Positions 53,004-62,561 of a DNA stretch of 64,000 nucleotides are shown piece by piece. The DNA is taken from positions 29,731,632-29,795,631 of the forward strand of contig CM055102.1 in the NCBI GenBank assembly GCA_029204225.1, given 5' to 3'. The notes beneath the pieces are model-generated. The model saw nothing but the letters and a program-made list of their open reading frames with translations, had not been told where the DNA came from and made no database searches. Source of the stretch: Diphasiastrum complanatum (Eukaryota > Streptophyta > Lycopodiopsida > Lycopodiales > Lycopodiaceae). The translations under genes and the position numbers were made by a program. How positions within the stretch are numbered: the stretch's first letter is position 1; each line of letters starts with the position of its first letter.

Positions 53004-54811
53004 TGTTGAAAAGAGGTGTGTGAAAAATAGGTCGAATAAGATTCGAATAAAAGGAATTTGAACGACAAGAATTAAAACTTATAGTGCGCAGCAGAATAAA
53101 CTATCTTCCTCTTTTTCTATGCATGACTATGCCTATCAAATTCAAACAAAACAATAGTGATTGAAATCACGTCCGATCTTATAGTAACTAACTTTGAAAT
53201 CATTAGTAATACAGTGATTACGTAGCCAAACATTAAAGCATTGAATTATCAAACAAATAATTAGTCGCGAAGAACTACAAAAATGCATACATTTTGATAT
53301 GAAACTGAATGCAATAAGAAGATAGTATTGATTCAGTATGAAAACGAAACATATGTAAATGAATACAACTAGCTTGCTGATCAAAGCCGCATACTCTAAG
53401 CTATCTCTGAGCGACTGAAGTCTAAATTAAACACAACTACTAATAAGCAGTAAGCGCAATAACAATCTCTAATCAACTCTAAAGAACTAAGCTAAAATGT
53501 TCAAGAGTGTTCAAGTTCGCAGACTTAAGAGAGAGAATGCTAACTATTCAATACTTGATTATTGATCTTCATGCTTAAGATGTAGGAATATGAACAGCTA
53601 TTTATACTAAGCAATTAGGTCATCAAATACGTCATACAATTGGCTGTGATGTGTTGGCATCCATCTAGTTAGGGATTACTTGCTGATTAATGCAAGTCGA
53701 TGCCTTTTGTTGTAAACAGTCCATAGTTGCAGCGCGATTCCCGAATTGCGATTCAGAATCGTGATCAGAATCGCGATTTCGATTCGCGATTCGGGATTTT
53801 CCCAAAATCGTGTAGAATCGATTTTTTTTTTTTTTTGAAATTTTTTTAGGCAATATGGGTATCAGATGAAAGCTCTGATCGAGGGGATTATGATTGTGTA
53901 GTTTGCCGACTATTTCGGGTGCGAAACACCAAAAAGTGTGTTTTCACTCGGGGAGTTGGAAGGCCAAATCATGAAGAGGCCTTACCATCGGGGCCGGGGT
54001 CTACCGGTAGCCCCCGTACCCCGCCGTTGGGGGGCGTTGCCCCCCAAACCCCCCACCAGGGGGCTACCACCCCCCGAACCCCCCGTTTCCCGGGGGGCTA
54101 CTGTCCCCCGACCCCCCTAGAGCTTCTTGCTATATAGACATTGTAGATAAAAATGCCACCGCCCCCCTGTAGATAATAATGGGGTCCAAATGCACGCCGA
54201 GAAGGGCCCAATATTTATGCCCCCAACTGTATGTACATTGCACTCAAATCTCCAGTGAACCAATTGCAAAAGTGATCATCATTTATACAGTTGATAGTCC
54301 AAACTGTAGCATTAACATTTACTGAAAACCAGAGCAAATGACAACCGGATAGCTACTGAAAATAAGATCTGTTTGTGCCTCATCTACTGCACTTCTGAGA
54401 GGCAAAACGCTGGTTTGACCATTGATCCCCTAGAAAAATTTCAGCAATAGGCTATTTATCCAAAAAAAAAAAAAAATTGCGATTGTGGGTCGCGAATCGC
54501 GATTCGCAGAATCGCGACCCGCGAATCGCAGACCCAGCGAATCGAGATTCGCTACAACTATGAAACAGTCTGTTTGCAGATTTGAACGTAAAATGTCACT
54601 CTACAGAAATGAACGAAAACTGTCATGCGAAAAATGCGAAGGTCTTTTGTGAAAAAGCCAAAGTGAGAGAAAATCCCAAAAATGCCGACACTGTGAGCCG
54701 TTTTCGAGTAGTTCTACAGACTATGTAAAAACACGAAAAAATTTGGTCTGGATAAAAGTTGGACGAAGATTAAAATGTCGATTAGTCAATTACTAGGAGA
54801 ATAATCCAACA
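53004..54811 (-). repeat. Minus-strand copia LTR interrupted by a hAT-like element
   Basis: On the minus strand the LTR starts TGTTGGATTATTCTCC (right edge 54,811) and ends CCTCTTTTCAACA (left edge 53,004). Without the 841-bp insertion and its 8-bp duplication it is about 0.96 kb. Its terminal 120 bp match the copia-A LTR end at 57,471-57,599, and much of the rest matches 22,480-23,499. The polypurine complement beside 54,811 shows it is a 3' LTR. No 5-bp target duplication could be checked because the 5' LTR is missing. Confidence 0.85.
53722..54562. mobile_element. hAT-like non-autonomous element, copy 2
   Basis: The 841-bp element is flanked by the 8-bp duplication AAACAGTC (53,714-53,721 and 54,563-54,570). 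Its ends are CATAGTTGCAGCG and CGCTACAACTATG, inverted repeats with 12 of 13 positions matching. The same LTR at 22,988-22,995 has one AAACAGTC and no insertion, which confirms the ends. Subterminal regions are packed with GATTCGCG/CGCGAATC motifs. The core, including the C-rich block and GCTGGTTTGACCATTG, is shared with the copy at 24,361-25,440. No transposase is encoded. Confidence 0.92.
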
Positions 54812-54820
54812 CTCCCCCTT
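54812..54820 (-). other. Polypurine tract of the minus-strand copia element
   Basis: CTCCCCCTT on the + strand is AAGGGGGAG on the coding strand, directly before TGTTGGATTATT. Confidence 0.8.
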
Positions 54821-54905
54821 AATCTGAATCCAGAAATGCCCTGACCTTTAAACTTAGTTTTGCACAGAACTTTTTGTGTGTATCCAGGCTTAGTCTTTAC
54901 AACTT
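54821..54905 (-). pseudogene. C-terminal end of a minus-strand copia polyprotein
   Basis: Minus-strand translation KTKPGYTQKVLCKTKFKGQG then FRLRGSVG runs into the polypurine tract. The LRGSV-type ending encoded by the purine tract is common in plant copia polyproteins. Only about 30 residues remain before the sequence joins an unrelated + strand gypsy fragment. Confidence 0.55.
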
Positions 54906-55160
54906 CGTCATGAAGCATTGCACAAATTATGTGAAAGCCGATTGATGGCAGTTCATGCCTTAGCAGCAGAGAAAGTCTGCCGCAAGGCATGGCACGATCG
55001 TCGATTGCACAAGAAAGATCTGGAAGCAGGAGATCTTGCATTGATGTACAAAACCAAGCTGATCAAGGGCAAGTTGAAGTTTACTGGGGAAGGCCCATAT
55101 AAAGTGAAGGAAATCCTGAACTATGGCGTAGTAATTCTTGAGCACTTGGATGGAAAATGA
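54906..55160 (+). pseudogene. Ty3/gypsy integrase C-terminal fragment
   Basis: The + strand reads RHEALHKLCESRLMAVHALA, CRKAWHDRRLHKKDLEAGD, LALMYKTKLIKGKLKFTGEG and PYKVKEILNYGVVILEHLDG up to TGA 55,158. This is the conserved C-terminal integrase region (KAWHD..GDLVLLY..GPY) of Ty3/gypsy. No chromodomain follows, unlike the element at 28.75 kb. All upstream pol is missing. The ORF at 55,722 lies downstream in the same orientation. Confidence 0.88.
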
Positions 55161-55721
55161 TTTCCACCCTTGATTTATCTAAATTGAGGTGAGCGGAGGT
55201 TTCTGACAAGAGAAAATTCAATTTTTGAGTCAGGCGAATGTTCAGTGATATGCCATTTTAGGAACCTTCGCCGAGCATCATAAGTCATTATGAACCTTCA
55301 CCGACCTGCTAGAAGATCTTAAAATGTCAAAATTAGGTTGTCCATAGGTTCATATTGTGAAAAAAAAACATTTATGATAGTACCTTGGCGAAGGACCCCC
55401 TTGGGCGAAGGTTCATCCTTCGCCAGCCCTGAAAAACATTTGCCTGATAGGTTCAGACTCCTAGAAACCTTCGCCGAGATTTTTATAGCCTATTTTTACA
55501 ATACTGTACATGCCTGCAAATTTTTGTTCGAAACTGATCAGCCCAACTACTATTCAGTGTAATGGACCCACCAAATTCACCTATAAGTTGGCTGAATTCG
55601 ATTCATTCCTCACTTGTGCTAGCGAAGCTCTTGCAAATTTTTCTTGTGACCAAAGCCTTCCAAATTGCCTGCATTGCCTTCTGATACACTCTCACGTGGT
55701 TATAATTCCTTTCTGGTCATC
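55161..55721 (+). other. Spacer between integrase fragment and downstream ORF
   Basis: Non-coding. The motif CCTTCGCC or its complement occurs about five times between 55,258 and 55,480, in part as AACCTTCGCCGAG. No other feature was seen. Confidence 0.5.
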
Positions 55722-56797
55722 ATGTCGTCTACTGATACTTTCCAGTCTCTGCGCTATACTATCCATCGTGATGTCCCATCTACAACAGACATCATGATTC
55801 TTCCTAGCACAAGCATGGTCACTCAGTGGATGACCCTTGCGGAGCCTCTACTTACTGCAATGGGTATTCATAAGAGAGCCTTTTTGGGATGCATGAATAT
55901 GGATTTAATCACTCTTGCCTTCAGTACGTGGAAGGAAGAAAAATCCAAATTTTATATCACCTTCCAAGGAGCCACACACAAGGTGCGCGTCACTGAGGCC
56001 ACACTTGCAGCTATAGGAATCTCATCCGGTACGCAAGCCTCACCTACTCACAAGCACGCCAGACAGGCCATCAAGCCATACATTGACCTCACCAACGATA
56101 TGCACTGGACTAATGATGGCTACCTTTTGGAAGCCATCACTGAGCCTTCCATTCACACCACTGCCCAGTTGTTGAATCATTTCTTGATGGTTGCAACCTC
56201 AAGAAAGACCGCATCACATCTCAAATCCTTCACAAGATAGTGGAGTCCCACATAAAGTTGGCCAACGCCCCTCTTGGACCATATAACTGGTTCAAGACTG
56301 TTTCTGGTGAGCTCAAGCGAGCTATTAAGGCCAATACAAAGCAGCAGTTCGCCGCTGGCTCTCTATTGTCCCTCTTAGCCGCTTCTCACTTAGAAAACAA
56401 AATCCATGGCTTCCACCTGGATTCTGTGCTTTCGGTTTACAAAGAAACACCGGCCGAGTCATCTCAACAGGCCTCAAGTTCTCATAGTCCTCGTCGTCCA
56501 CGCAGCGAGATCGTAATTCTTGACTCGCCTTCCGCGTCACCACGACGTACTAGGCATACCTCATCAGCTACGCTTCCACCCCCTGTTGCTGTTCGCACTG
56601 AACTTCCCATTCCCCTCGTCTTTGATGCTTCCCTCACCTCTGCTCCCATACAAGGACAGTCTGTGACCATTGGGCCTACCATTCCCAACACGGCTGCCCA
56701 GGCCGCCTCACCCCCGCACACCGAAGCAACCTCACCCAACACGCAGTTCTTCATGGATATGTTCGATGATTCCGACCCCCTTGGGGCCACCGTCTGA
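55722..56797 (+). pseudogene. Unrecognised ORF in env position of a gypsy element, one frameshift
   Basis: ATG 55,722 opens MSSTDTFQSLRYTIHRDV and stays open to 56,237. Near 56,195 a one-base shift moves the protein-like reading into the frame that runs to TGA 56,795 (KKDRITSQILHKIVESH, GPYNWFKTVSGELKRAIKAN). Both halves together give about 357 residues: a folded-looking part (VTEATLAAIGISSGTQ, YIDLTNDMHWTNDGYLLEAI) and a Ser/Pro/Thr-rich tail. Codons and composition differ from the non-coding flanks. It lies 0.56 kb after a gypsy integrase end, where some plant elements carry an extra ORF. I see no signal peptide or membrane helix, so an envelope role is not supported. The function is unknown. 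Confidence 0.6.
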
Positions 56798-57284
56798 TAC
56801 CACTGGCGCGAAAAATTGCACTCAGAAAATGCAAATTCCAACTAGAACTCTGGTGACAAACTGGTAAAAGTCTCGAACGATTCGCAAACAGTTTCATGAA
56901 ACTCGAATTATTTATGTTCGAGAATAATTTGTGTTGGATCAATCAGGCTCTGTAACACAAAAAAACAAAACGAGACGAAATCTAGACGAAAATGAAATGA
57001 AGCGAAGCGAAACGAAACATAAATGAACTGTGACATTGATTCATGCTAGAAGCATAGAGATCGCGAAACGAAATGAAACGAATCAAAATTAGACGAAAGA
57101 GAAGAATTCAAAAAAAGATCAATTCGGCTCTGTACCGAGACGAGATGAAACGAAACTAAACAAGACGAAATGAAACGAAACAAAACAAAATTAAGTGAGC
57201 ACTGAAATTGATTTACACTTATAGCCAAGTGATCGCGAAGCGAAACACGAAGCGAAAGCATTCGCACACAAAATCAGTCGTCAG
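56798..57284. other. CGAAAC-rich duplicated stretch
   Basis: Two units of about 180 bp begin GGATCAATCAGGCTCTGTAA (near 56,937) and AGATCAATTCGGCTCTGTAC (near 57,117). Each is followed by many ACGAAA/CGAAAC motifs and then GATCGCGAA. GGCTCTGTAC resembles the complement of the tRNA-iMet primer site, which would fit a minus-strand LTR to its right. It is probably the decayed start of a minus-strand copia-C-type element. Confidence 0.45.
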
Positions 57285-57465
57285 GAATTCAGATATGATT
57301 GTTGGTCACTGTCGGCTATATCATTCCTACAATCCTTCAGAGTGTAGACAGACACTGGTGATCTACGTTAACAGATTAATATAGCATTCAACAAAATCAA
57401 ACCAAAGTGCGGAATTGAATAAACAAAAGTGAATCAGATACACGAATAGTAGCAGACTAATATTC
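57285..57465 (-). repeat. Copia-C-type LTR fragment, minus orientation
   Basis: The complement aligns with 52,655-52,809: shared words include ATTAGTCTG, TTATTCGTGT or CTATTCGTGT, ATTCCGCAC, GGATTGTAGGAA and GACCA(G/A)CAATCA. The left part of the LTR is cut off at the junction with the copia-A LTR end at 57,471. Confidence 0.75.
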
Positions 57466-57470
57466 ATTCG

Positions 57471-57599
57471 GTGTAGTCATGCATAGAGAAAGAGGAAGAT
57501 AGTTTATTCCACTGCGCATGATAAGTTTTAATTCTTGTCATTCAAATTATTATTTTTTGAATCTTATTCGACCTATCTTTCACACACCTCTTTCCAACA
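57471..57599 (+). repeat. Copia-A 5' LTR, last ~130 bp only
   Basis: It ends CACACACCTCTTTCCAACA directly before the primer site and matches the complement of 53,004-53,125. The rest of the LTR is missing; the copia-C-type fragment takes its place. Confidence 0.85.
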
Positions 57600-57611
57600 T
57601 GGTATCAGAGC
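57600..57611 (+). other. Copia-A primer-binding site, tRNA-iMet type
   Basis: TGGTATCAGAGC directly follows the CA end of the LTR. Confidence 0.92.
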
Positions 57612-57763
57612 ATTGATTTTTCAAGGCCTAGTACTATATCAGAGAGTAAGCTCTAATACTCGCGATATCAAACTCTTCAGTTCGAATCAATTTAATTCGA
57701 TATCAGAGAATTTATTTACAATTGTAGCGTATCTCTCTTAACGTCATCAGACTAAAGTTCCAG

Positions 57764-58178
57764 ATGGATTCTCAAAGTAAAGCCGATCTTATCGTAGACA
57801 AGTTGAATGGATCCAATTATCATTTATGAAATTTAAGATGAAGACCTTGCTAATCGCCAATGGTTGTGGGATGTTGTTACAAGTATTGAAGTGAAGCCTG
57901 AAGATGACACAGACGACTCAAAATGAAAATTGAAGGATGGCAAAGCTTTCGCGCTTATTATCCTCAATATATCAGATACTCAGATTGGCCACGTAGCTGA
58001 AGCCAAAACTTTGAAAGAAGTTTGGGACATCCTGAGCTCACTATATGATGTGAGAGATATCTTCGAAGAAAATTCTTCACACTCAAGATGTCGAACAATG
58101 ATTCTCTTTAGAATCATATTAACCGGTTTAAGAATCTCTTGCAAGAAATAGCCGCTGTCGGATCAGTCATAGACGATC
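57764..58178 (+). pseudogene. Copia-A gag, N-terminal part, split by copia-B
   Basis: ATG 57,764 gives MDSQSKADLIVDKLNGSNYH. After a short indel with stops the reading continues as KTLLIANG, VVTSIEVKPEDDTDDS and LKEVWDILSSLYDVRDI. This is the conserved N-terminal gag of plant copia elements. It is interrupted after CGATC at 58,178 by copia-B and resumes at 63,215. Several small indels show it was already decaying. Confidence 0.9.
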
Positions 58179-58946
58179 TGTTAGAAATGGTGAACTCCTG
58201 CAACTTTGTCGCAGCATGAACAAGACACAAAGGCCGAACGAGAACAATTTGTGATAGTCAACGTGTATTTGACTCGAAGCACGAACGATTCGCGAATCAA
58301 TCACGAATCTTAAACACACCTCCAGGATCGCAAAACGAAAAGACCGAAACAAACGAAGAGAAATCCTTCGCGCTACTAGTTGGCAGCTCAACGGGCTTCA
58401 TGCCCAGCTGAAACAAATAGCAACGACGAAGACTAACTAACTAGTTGATTAGCATTAACTAGTCTTGTGATTCTACGTTTAGCTATCTTGTAAACTCCAC
58501 ACAGTGGAGGTATAAATAATCCTCTTTGGATCATAACTACATACAGAAAGAAAAAAAAAAAAAGATAGTTAATACAGAGATCTCTAAGAAATAGAGAGAG
58601 ACGTAGCGAATAGAGTAAGAAAGCAAAAATACCATACTTGTGCATGAAAGTCTGCCAACGAGCAAAACACAACGAAAGAGCAGAGAGTCATTCCGCCAAC
58701 GAGCGCAACACTGACAATCTCGCTTTAGAACCAAAACTGACAATATAATCGCTCTATTTCGTGTATCTCTTGGTCTTGTGCTATGTCTCTTGATTGCTAG
58801 AATAAAATATGTTCTGTGATGCATAGTCGAGTGTCTGGGATCCTGTAAGAGCTTCCGCACGAAAAGAAAAATTGAAGACAGAAAATTGTTCGCAAATCAG
58901 AAGAGAGGACGAACACGAAACAAGAAAGAATAAAGCTTCCACGACA
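58179..58946 (+). repeat. Copia-B 5' LTR
   Basis: The LTR runs from TGTTAGAAATGGTG to CTTCCACGACA. It contains TATAAATAATCC (near 58,511) and a TTCGCGAA palindrome at 58,289. It aligns with 62,562-63,214, which lacks its last 104 bp and a 10-bp AGAATAAAAT segment. Confidence 0.93.
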
Positions 58947-58958
58947 TGGTATCAGAGC
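58947..58958 (+). other. Copia-B primer-binding site, tRNA-iMet type
   Basis: TGGTATCAGAGC directly abuts the CA end of the 5' LTR, which fixes the LTR length. Confidence 0.95.
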
Positions 58959-58997
58959 CAATAGGTTATTACTACTGATTCTTTCAAACAATACAAT

Positions 58998-59840
58998 ATG
59001 GCTATGATAATCTAGACCAGAGTAGCAATCAGTCTTGATGGTGTAAATTACAGAATCTGGAAAGTCAAAATCAAAACACTCCTGAAGGGCGAAGGCATCT
59101 GGTCGGTGACCAAGCTCTCAGAGGTGCAGCCTCCAGAGGGAGACCTGAGGAGAGCTGAATGGATCAGAAAGGATGAGCGTGCAATGGCAATCATCATTTC
59201 GTCCATAAATGAAGATCTATTCATGCAGATTGAAGACTGCAAAAGTAGCCATGCAGCGCGGGAAAGATTAAAGCAGAAGTATGAAGTGAGGACTGCAGCT
59301 TCAGTCATGCACATCCACAATCAACTGCAATCCATACGGTGGGATGGCAACCAATTAGATCAGCACGTTGAGAAGATCAAAATGATCTTCGCTCAACTTG
59401 CTGCATCAAGAAATGAGCACCAGGTCCCAGCACCACAATAACTGATGTACTTCATGAAATCTCTACCGACATCCTATCAGCCGCTGAGAATGCTCATACT
59501 GAGTCTACCAGATATGACATTCGACAATGCAGTCATTCTTGTTGCTGATGAGAGACTAATGAGAGACGAAGGAGAGGGAAGCAGTGATCAAGAGAAGGCT
59601 CTCTTCACGAAAGGAAGGAAGAAGAACAAAAACAAGCCAAGATTCGAGAAGACAAAGTCTTCGAATCAACAATCTTATTCTTGCGATCACTGCCACAAAC
59701 CAGGCCATACAGCCAACAAATGCTGGTTCAATCCAACAATATCGTGCATGCACTGCAAGAAGAAAGAGCATTCTACATACGACTGTAGATTTAACCAAAA
59801 AGAAAAAACAAAGCTGAAAAGACAAACGTTGCAGAGTCAT
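58998..59840 (+). pseudogene. Copia-B gag with two zinc knuckles
   Basis: ATG 58,998 gives MAMII, a TAG, then TRVAISLDGVNYRIWKVKI. The gag core follows (ERLKQKYEVRTAASVMHIHN, MKSLPTSYQPLRMLILSLPD). Stops lie at about 59,013 and 59,439. Near the end are two CCHC knuckles, CDHCHKPGHTANKC and CMHCKKKEHSTYDC, each with CX2CX4HX4C spacing. Most copia gags carry one knuckle; two are less common. The frame closes at 59,840. Confidence 0.9.
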
Positions 59841-61430
59841 TAAAGGATGTTGAAAGAGGTGACAAAGCTTTCACGATACTCGACGAAGCTTCGACAAGCT
59901 ACTCTGATTATGACTACGATGTAGTCATCGATTTAGGAGCAACATCTCACATAACCTGCAATAAGAAGATCTTGATCAACTTTCGTGAACTCGAAAATGA
60001 TAGAGCAATGATTCTAGGCGATGGAAGCAGACAAGATGTCAAAGGCATCGGCTCTCTACATCTATGAACACTGTCAGGCCAAGCAGAACTTCTAGGAGCA
60101 CTCTATGTGCCCTCACTCAGAAAGGATCTGCTATCTATCTCCAAGATGGCAGATCTAGGCATTCAAGTTTTGTTCGATGGCAACACTTGTCGCATGATCA
60201 AAAAGACGACAAACAAGTTGCTGACGGTCGGATGCAGAGAAGGAAATCTCTACCAGGCCAAAATAATCAGCAACTTTGAAAGCATATTCAATGCTTCAAA
60301 ATCCGAAGATCAGCTCTGGCATAGTAGAATGTATCATCTGAACATGCGAAGCTTGTATGACATGAGCATAAAGGACATTGTCACAGGCCTCAAGATTTCA
60401 AGGCCTGAGGTTGAGTTCTGCGAAGCTTGTCAGAAAGGCAAGCAACATCAGAATCTATTTACACACGAGGGAAGAAGAGCCAAAGAAGTTCTTGAGCTCG
60501 TCCACTTTGATGTGTGTGGACTGATGAAAACAGATTCACTCTCAAGTTCGAGATATTTTCTAATGTTCATAGATGATTACAACCGAATGACCATGATCTA
60601 CTACTTGAAGAAGAAATCCAATGTATTTAATTCTTTCAAGAAGTTCATGGCATTCGCAAAGTGACACACCTCAAAATAGATACAGATCCTTAGATCTGAC
60701 AATGGAGGTGAATACAAAAGCACAGAATTCTCAAGATTTTGCGAAGAAAAGGGGATCGAACACCAGTTCACTCCTACATACACACCAGAATACAATGGTG
60801 TGGCAGAAAGAAGAAATAGAATGCTAGTCGAAGGAGCCAGATGCATAATGGCACAAGCTCAATTGCCAGGTCAATTCTGGGCCGAGGCAATAGCTACAAT
60901 TGTACACCTGCAGAACAGATCTACAATGACAACACTAGAGAATAAAACACCATACGAAATGTGGACAGGCAGAAAGCCTGATCTGTCATACATACGAGTG
61001 TTTGGATGTGCAGCATACAAGCACATTCCAAAGGAAAAGAGAAGCAAGTTCAATGACAAATCCAAGCAAACAATCATGGTCGGCTACTCAAACGGAACAC
61101 ATGTGTACAAACTCTATGATCCATTCACAAAGAAGCTTGTTTCGAACAGAGATGTGAAGTTCGACGAGTCCACATTCCCTAGACTGAAAGACGAAAGAGG
61201 CCATGAGATCTTCACACTGCTGCCTATTCAAGAGGGAGATCGAGGACATACATCAAATCATAATGCAGAGCCCCAGATTCTAGAGCAGCAGGAAGCAGAG
61301 GATCGATCCCACGAACAAGAAATGTTCAAGCAGCGACGAAACGAACCTCAAAGGTCAACAAGACAAAGAAGACCTCCAGACCGCTATTCTGACAATCTTC
61401 AATGGAGCGAAGACATGCAGTTCGAGTAAT
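59841..61430 (+). pseudogene. Copia-B protease and integrase
   Basis: The protease active site reads VIDLGATSH (59,924-59,950) where D-S-G-A or D-T-G-A is expected, a one-base change that should abolish catalysis. A stop at 60,065 precedes LLGALYVPSLRKDLLSISKM. Integrase shows the HHCC domain (LWHSRMYHLN, CEACQKGKQH), Asp in VHFDVCGLM, Asp in LRSDNGGEY after a frameshift near 60,662, and Glu in NGVAERRNR. The linker YIRVFGCAAYKHIP follows, ending before a TAA at 61,427. Confidence 0.9.
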
Positions 61431-62552
61431 GCAGCTTCACAGAAGAGCCAGCAACATACCAAGAAGCTATCCAGAGTCCAGAGGAAGAATTTTGGAAGCA
61501 GTCAATGTCAGAGGAGATCGAGTCGATGAGGCAAAACGAGACATGGACATTAGAGCCATTTCCAGAAAACAAGAAAATAGTCGACTACAAGTGGGTATAC
61601 AAGAAAAAGCTAAAATCAGATGGCACTATTGGCCGCTACAACGCAAGGCTCGTCACAAAGGGCTACACACAGAGATATGGTGTTGACTATTTCGACACAT
61701 ATTCGCCCATGGTGAAGATGACAAGCATAAGACTACTCCTTGCATACGCCACACAATACAATCTAGAAATTCACCAGATTGACATGAAAACAACCTTTTT
61801 CCATGGAGATCTAGAGGAGGAAATCTTCATGAAGCAACCTGAAGGCTATGAAGACCCCGACAATAGACAATATGTCTGTCGATTGTAGAGATGCATCTAC
61901 GGTCTAAAACAGGCATCACGGGCCTGGTACAAAAAGCTTGATGGTCTTCTGAAGTCTCTAGACTTCAATCCTACTCAACCAGACTGTAATGTCTACATCA
62001 AAAGAGTAGGAAAGGATTTTGTCATACTGACCATTTTCGTGGATGATATGAAATTCCTGAAGAAAGGATTCGAGCTGCATCACTAAAGTGATGCGAGTTG
62101 GGTGAGCTGCAAGGATGACAACAAGTCCATTACTGGAGGATGTACAATAGTGTGCGGAGCTACAGTTAGATGGATATGCAAAAAGCAAACCCTGGTAGCT
62201 CAATCCTCTTGCAAAGTTGAGTATGTCGTAGTCTCGAAAGTGGCAAATGAGGTAGTGTGGCTACGGATGATGTTGGAGGCAATCGAGATACCACAAGAGG
62301 GGCCAAGCACGATGATGATGGACTCCCAGAGTGCCATCTATCTGTCCCAGGATCCTGTCTTCCATTCAAAGATGAAGCACATTCCTCTGAAGTACCATCA
62401 CAGTTGAGATATGATCTCAAAAGGAGAGCTCCAGGTCCAGTTCATAAAATCAGAAAGTATGATTGCAGATCTCCTCACGAAACCGCTCGACAAGCCATTT
62501 TTTACCAAGCAAAGAGAGGCAATTGAATTGAACGAACAAAGCTACAAGGTTC
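61431..62552 (+). pseudogene. Copia-B reverse transcriptase (internally deleted) and RNase H
   Basis: RT starts with WTLEPFPENKKIVDYKWVYK, ARLVTKGYTQRYGVDYFDTY and IHQIDMKTTFFHGDLEEEI. After a stop at about 61,887 come RCIYGLKQASRAWY and the active site FVDD (near 62,038). Within about 50 bp the sequence jumps to the RNase H start SDASWVSCKDDNKSITGG, so roughly 150 residues of RT are missing. RNase H continues with AQSSCKVEYVVVSKVANEVV and, after a stop at 62,407, MIADLLTKPLDKPFF. Confidence 0.9.
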
Positions 62553-62561
62553 AAGAGGGAG
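62553..62561 (+). other. Copia-B polypurine tract
   Basis: AAGAGGGAG directly precedes the 3' LTR (TTTCAGAAATGG, where the 5' LTR has TGTTAGAAATGG). Confidence 0.85.

Noticed and set aside
55722-56797. Envelope gene
   Set aside because: The position fits, but there is no signal peptide, membrane segment or cleavage-like motif.
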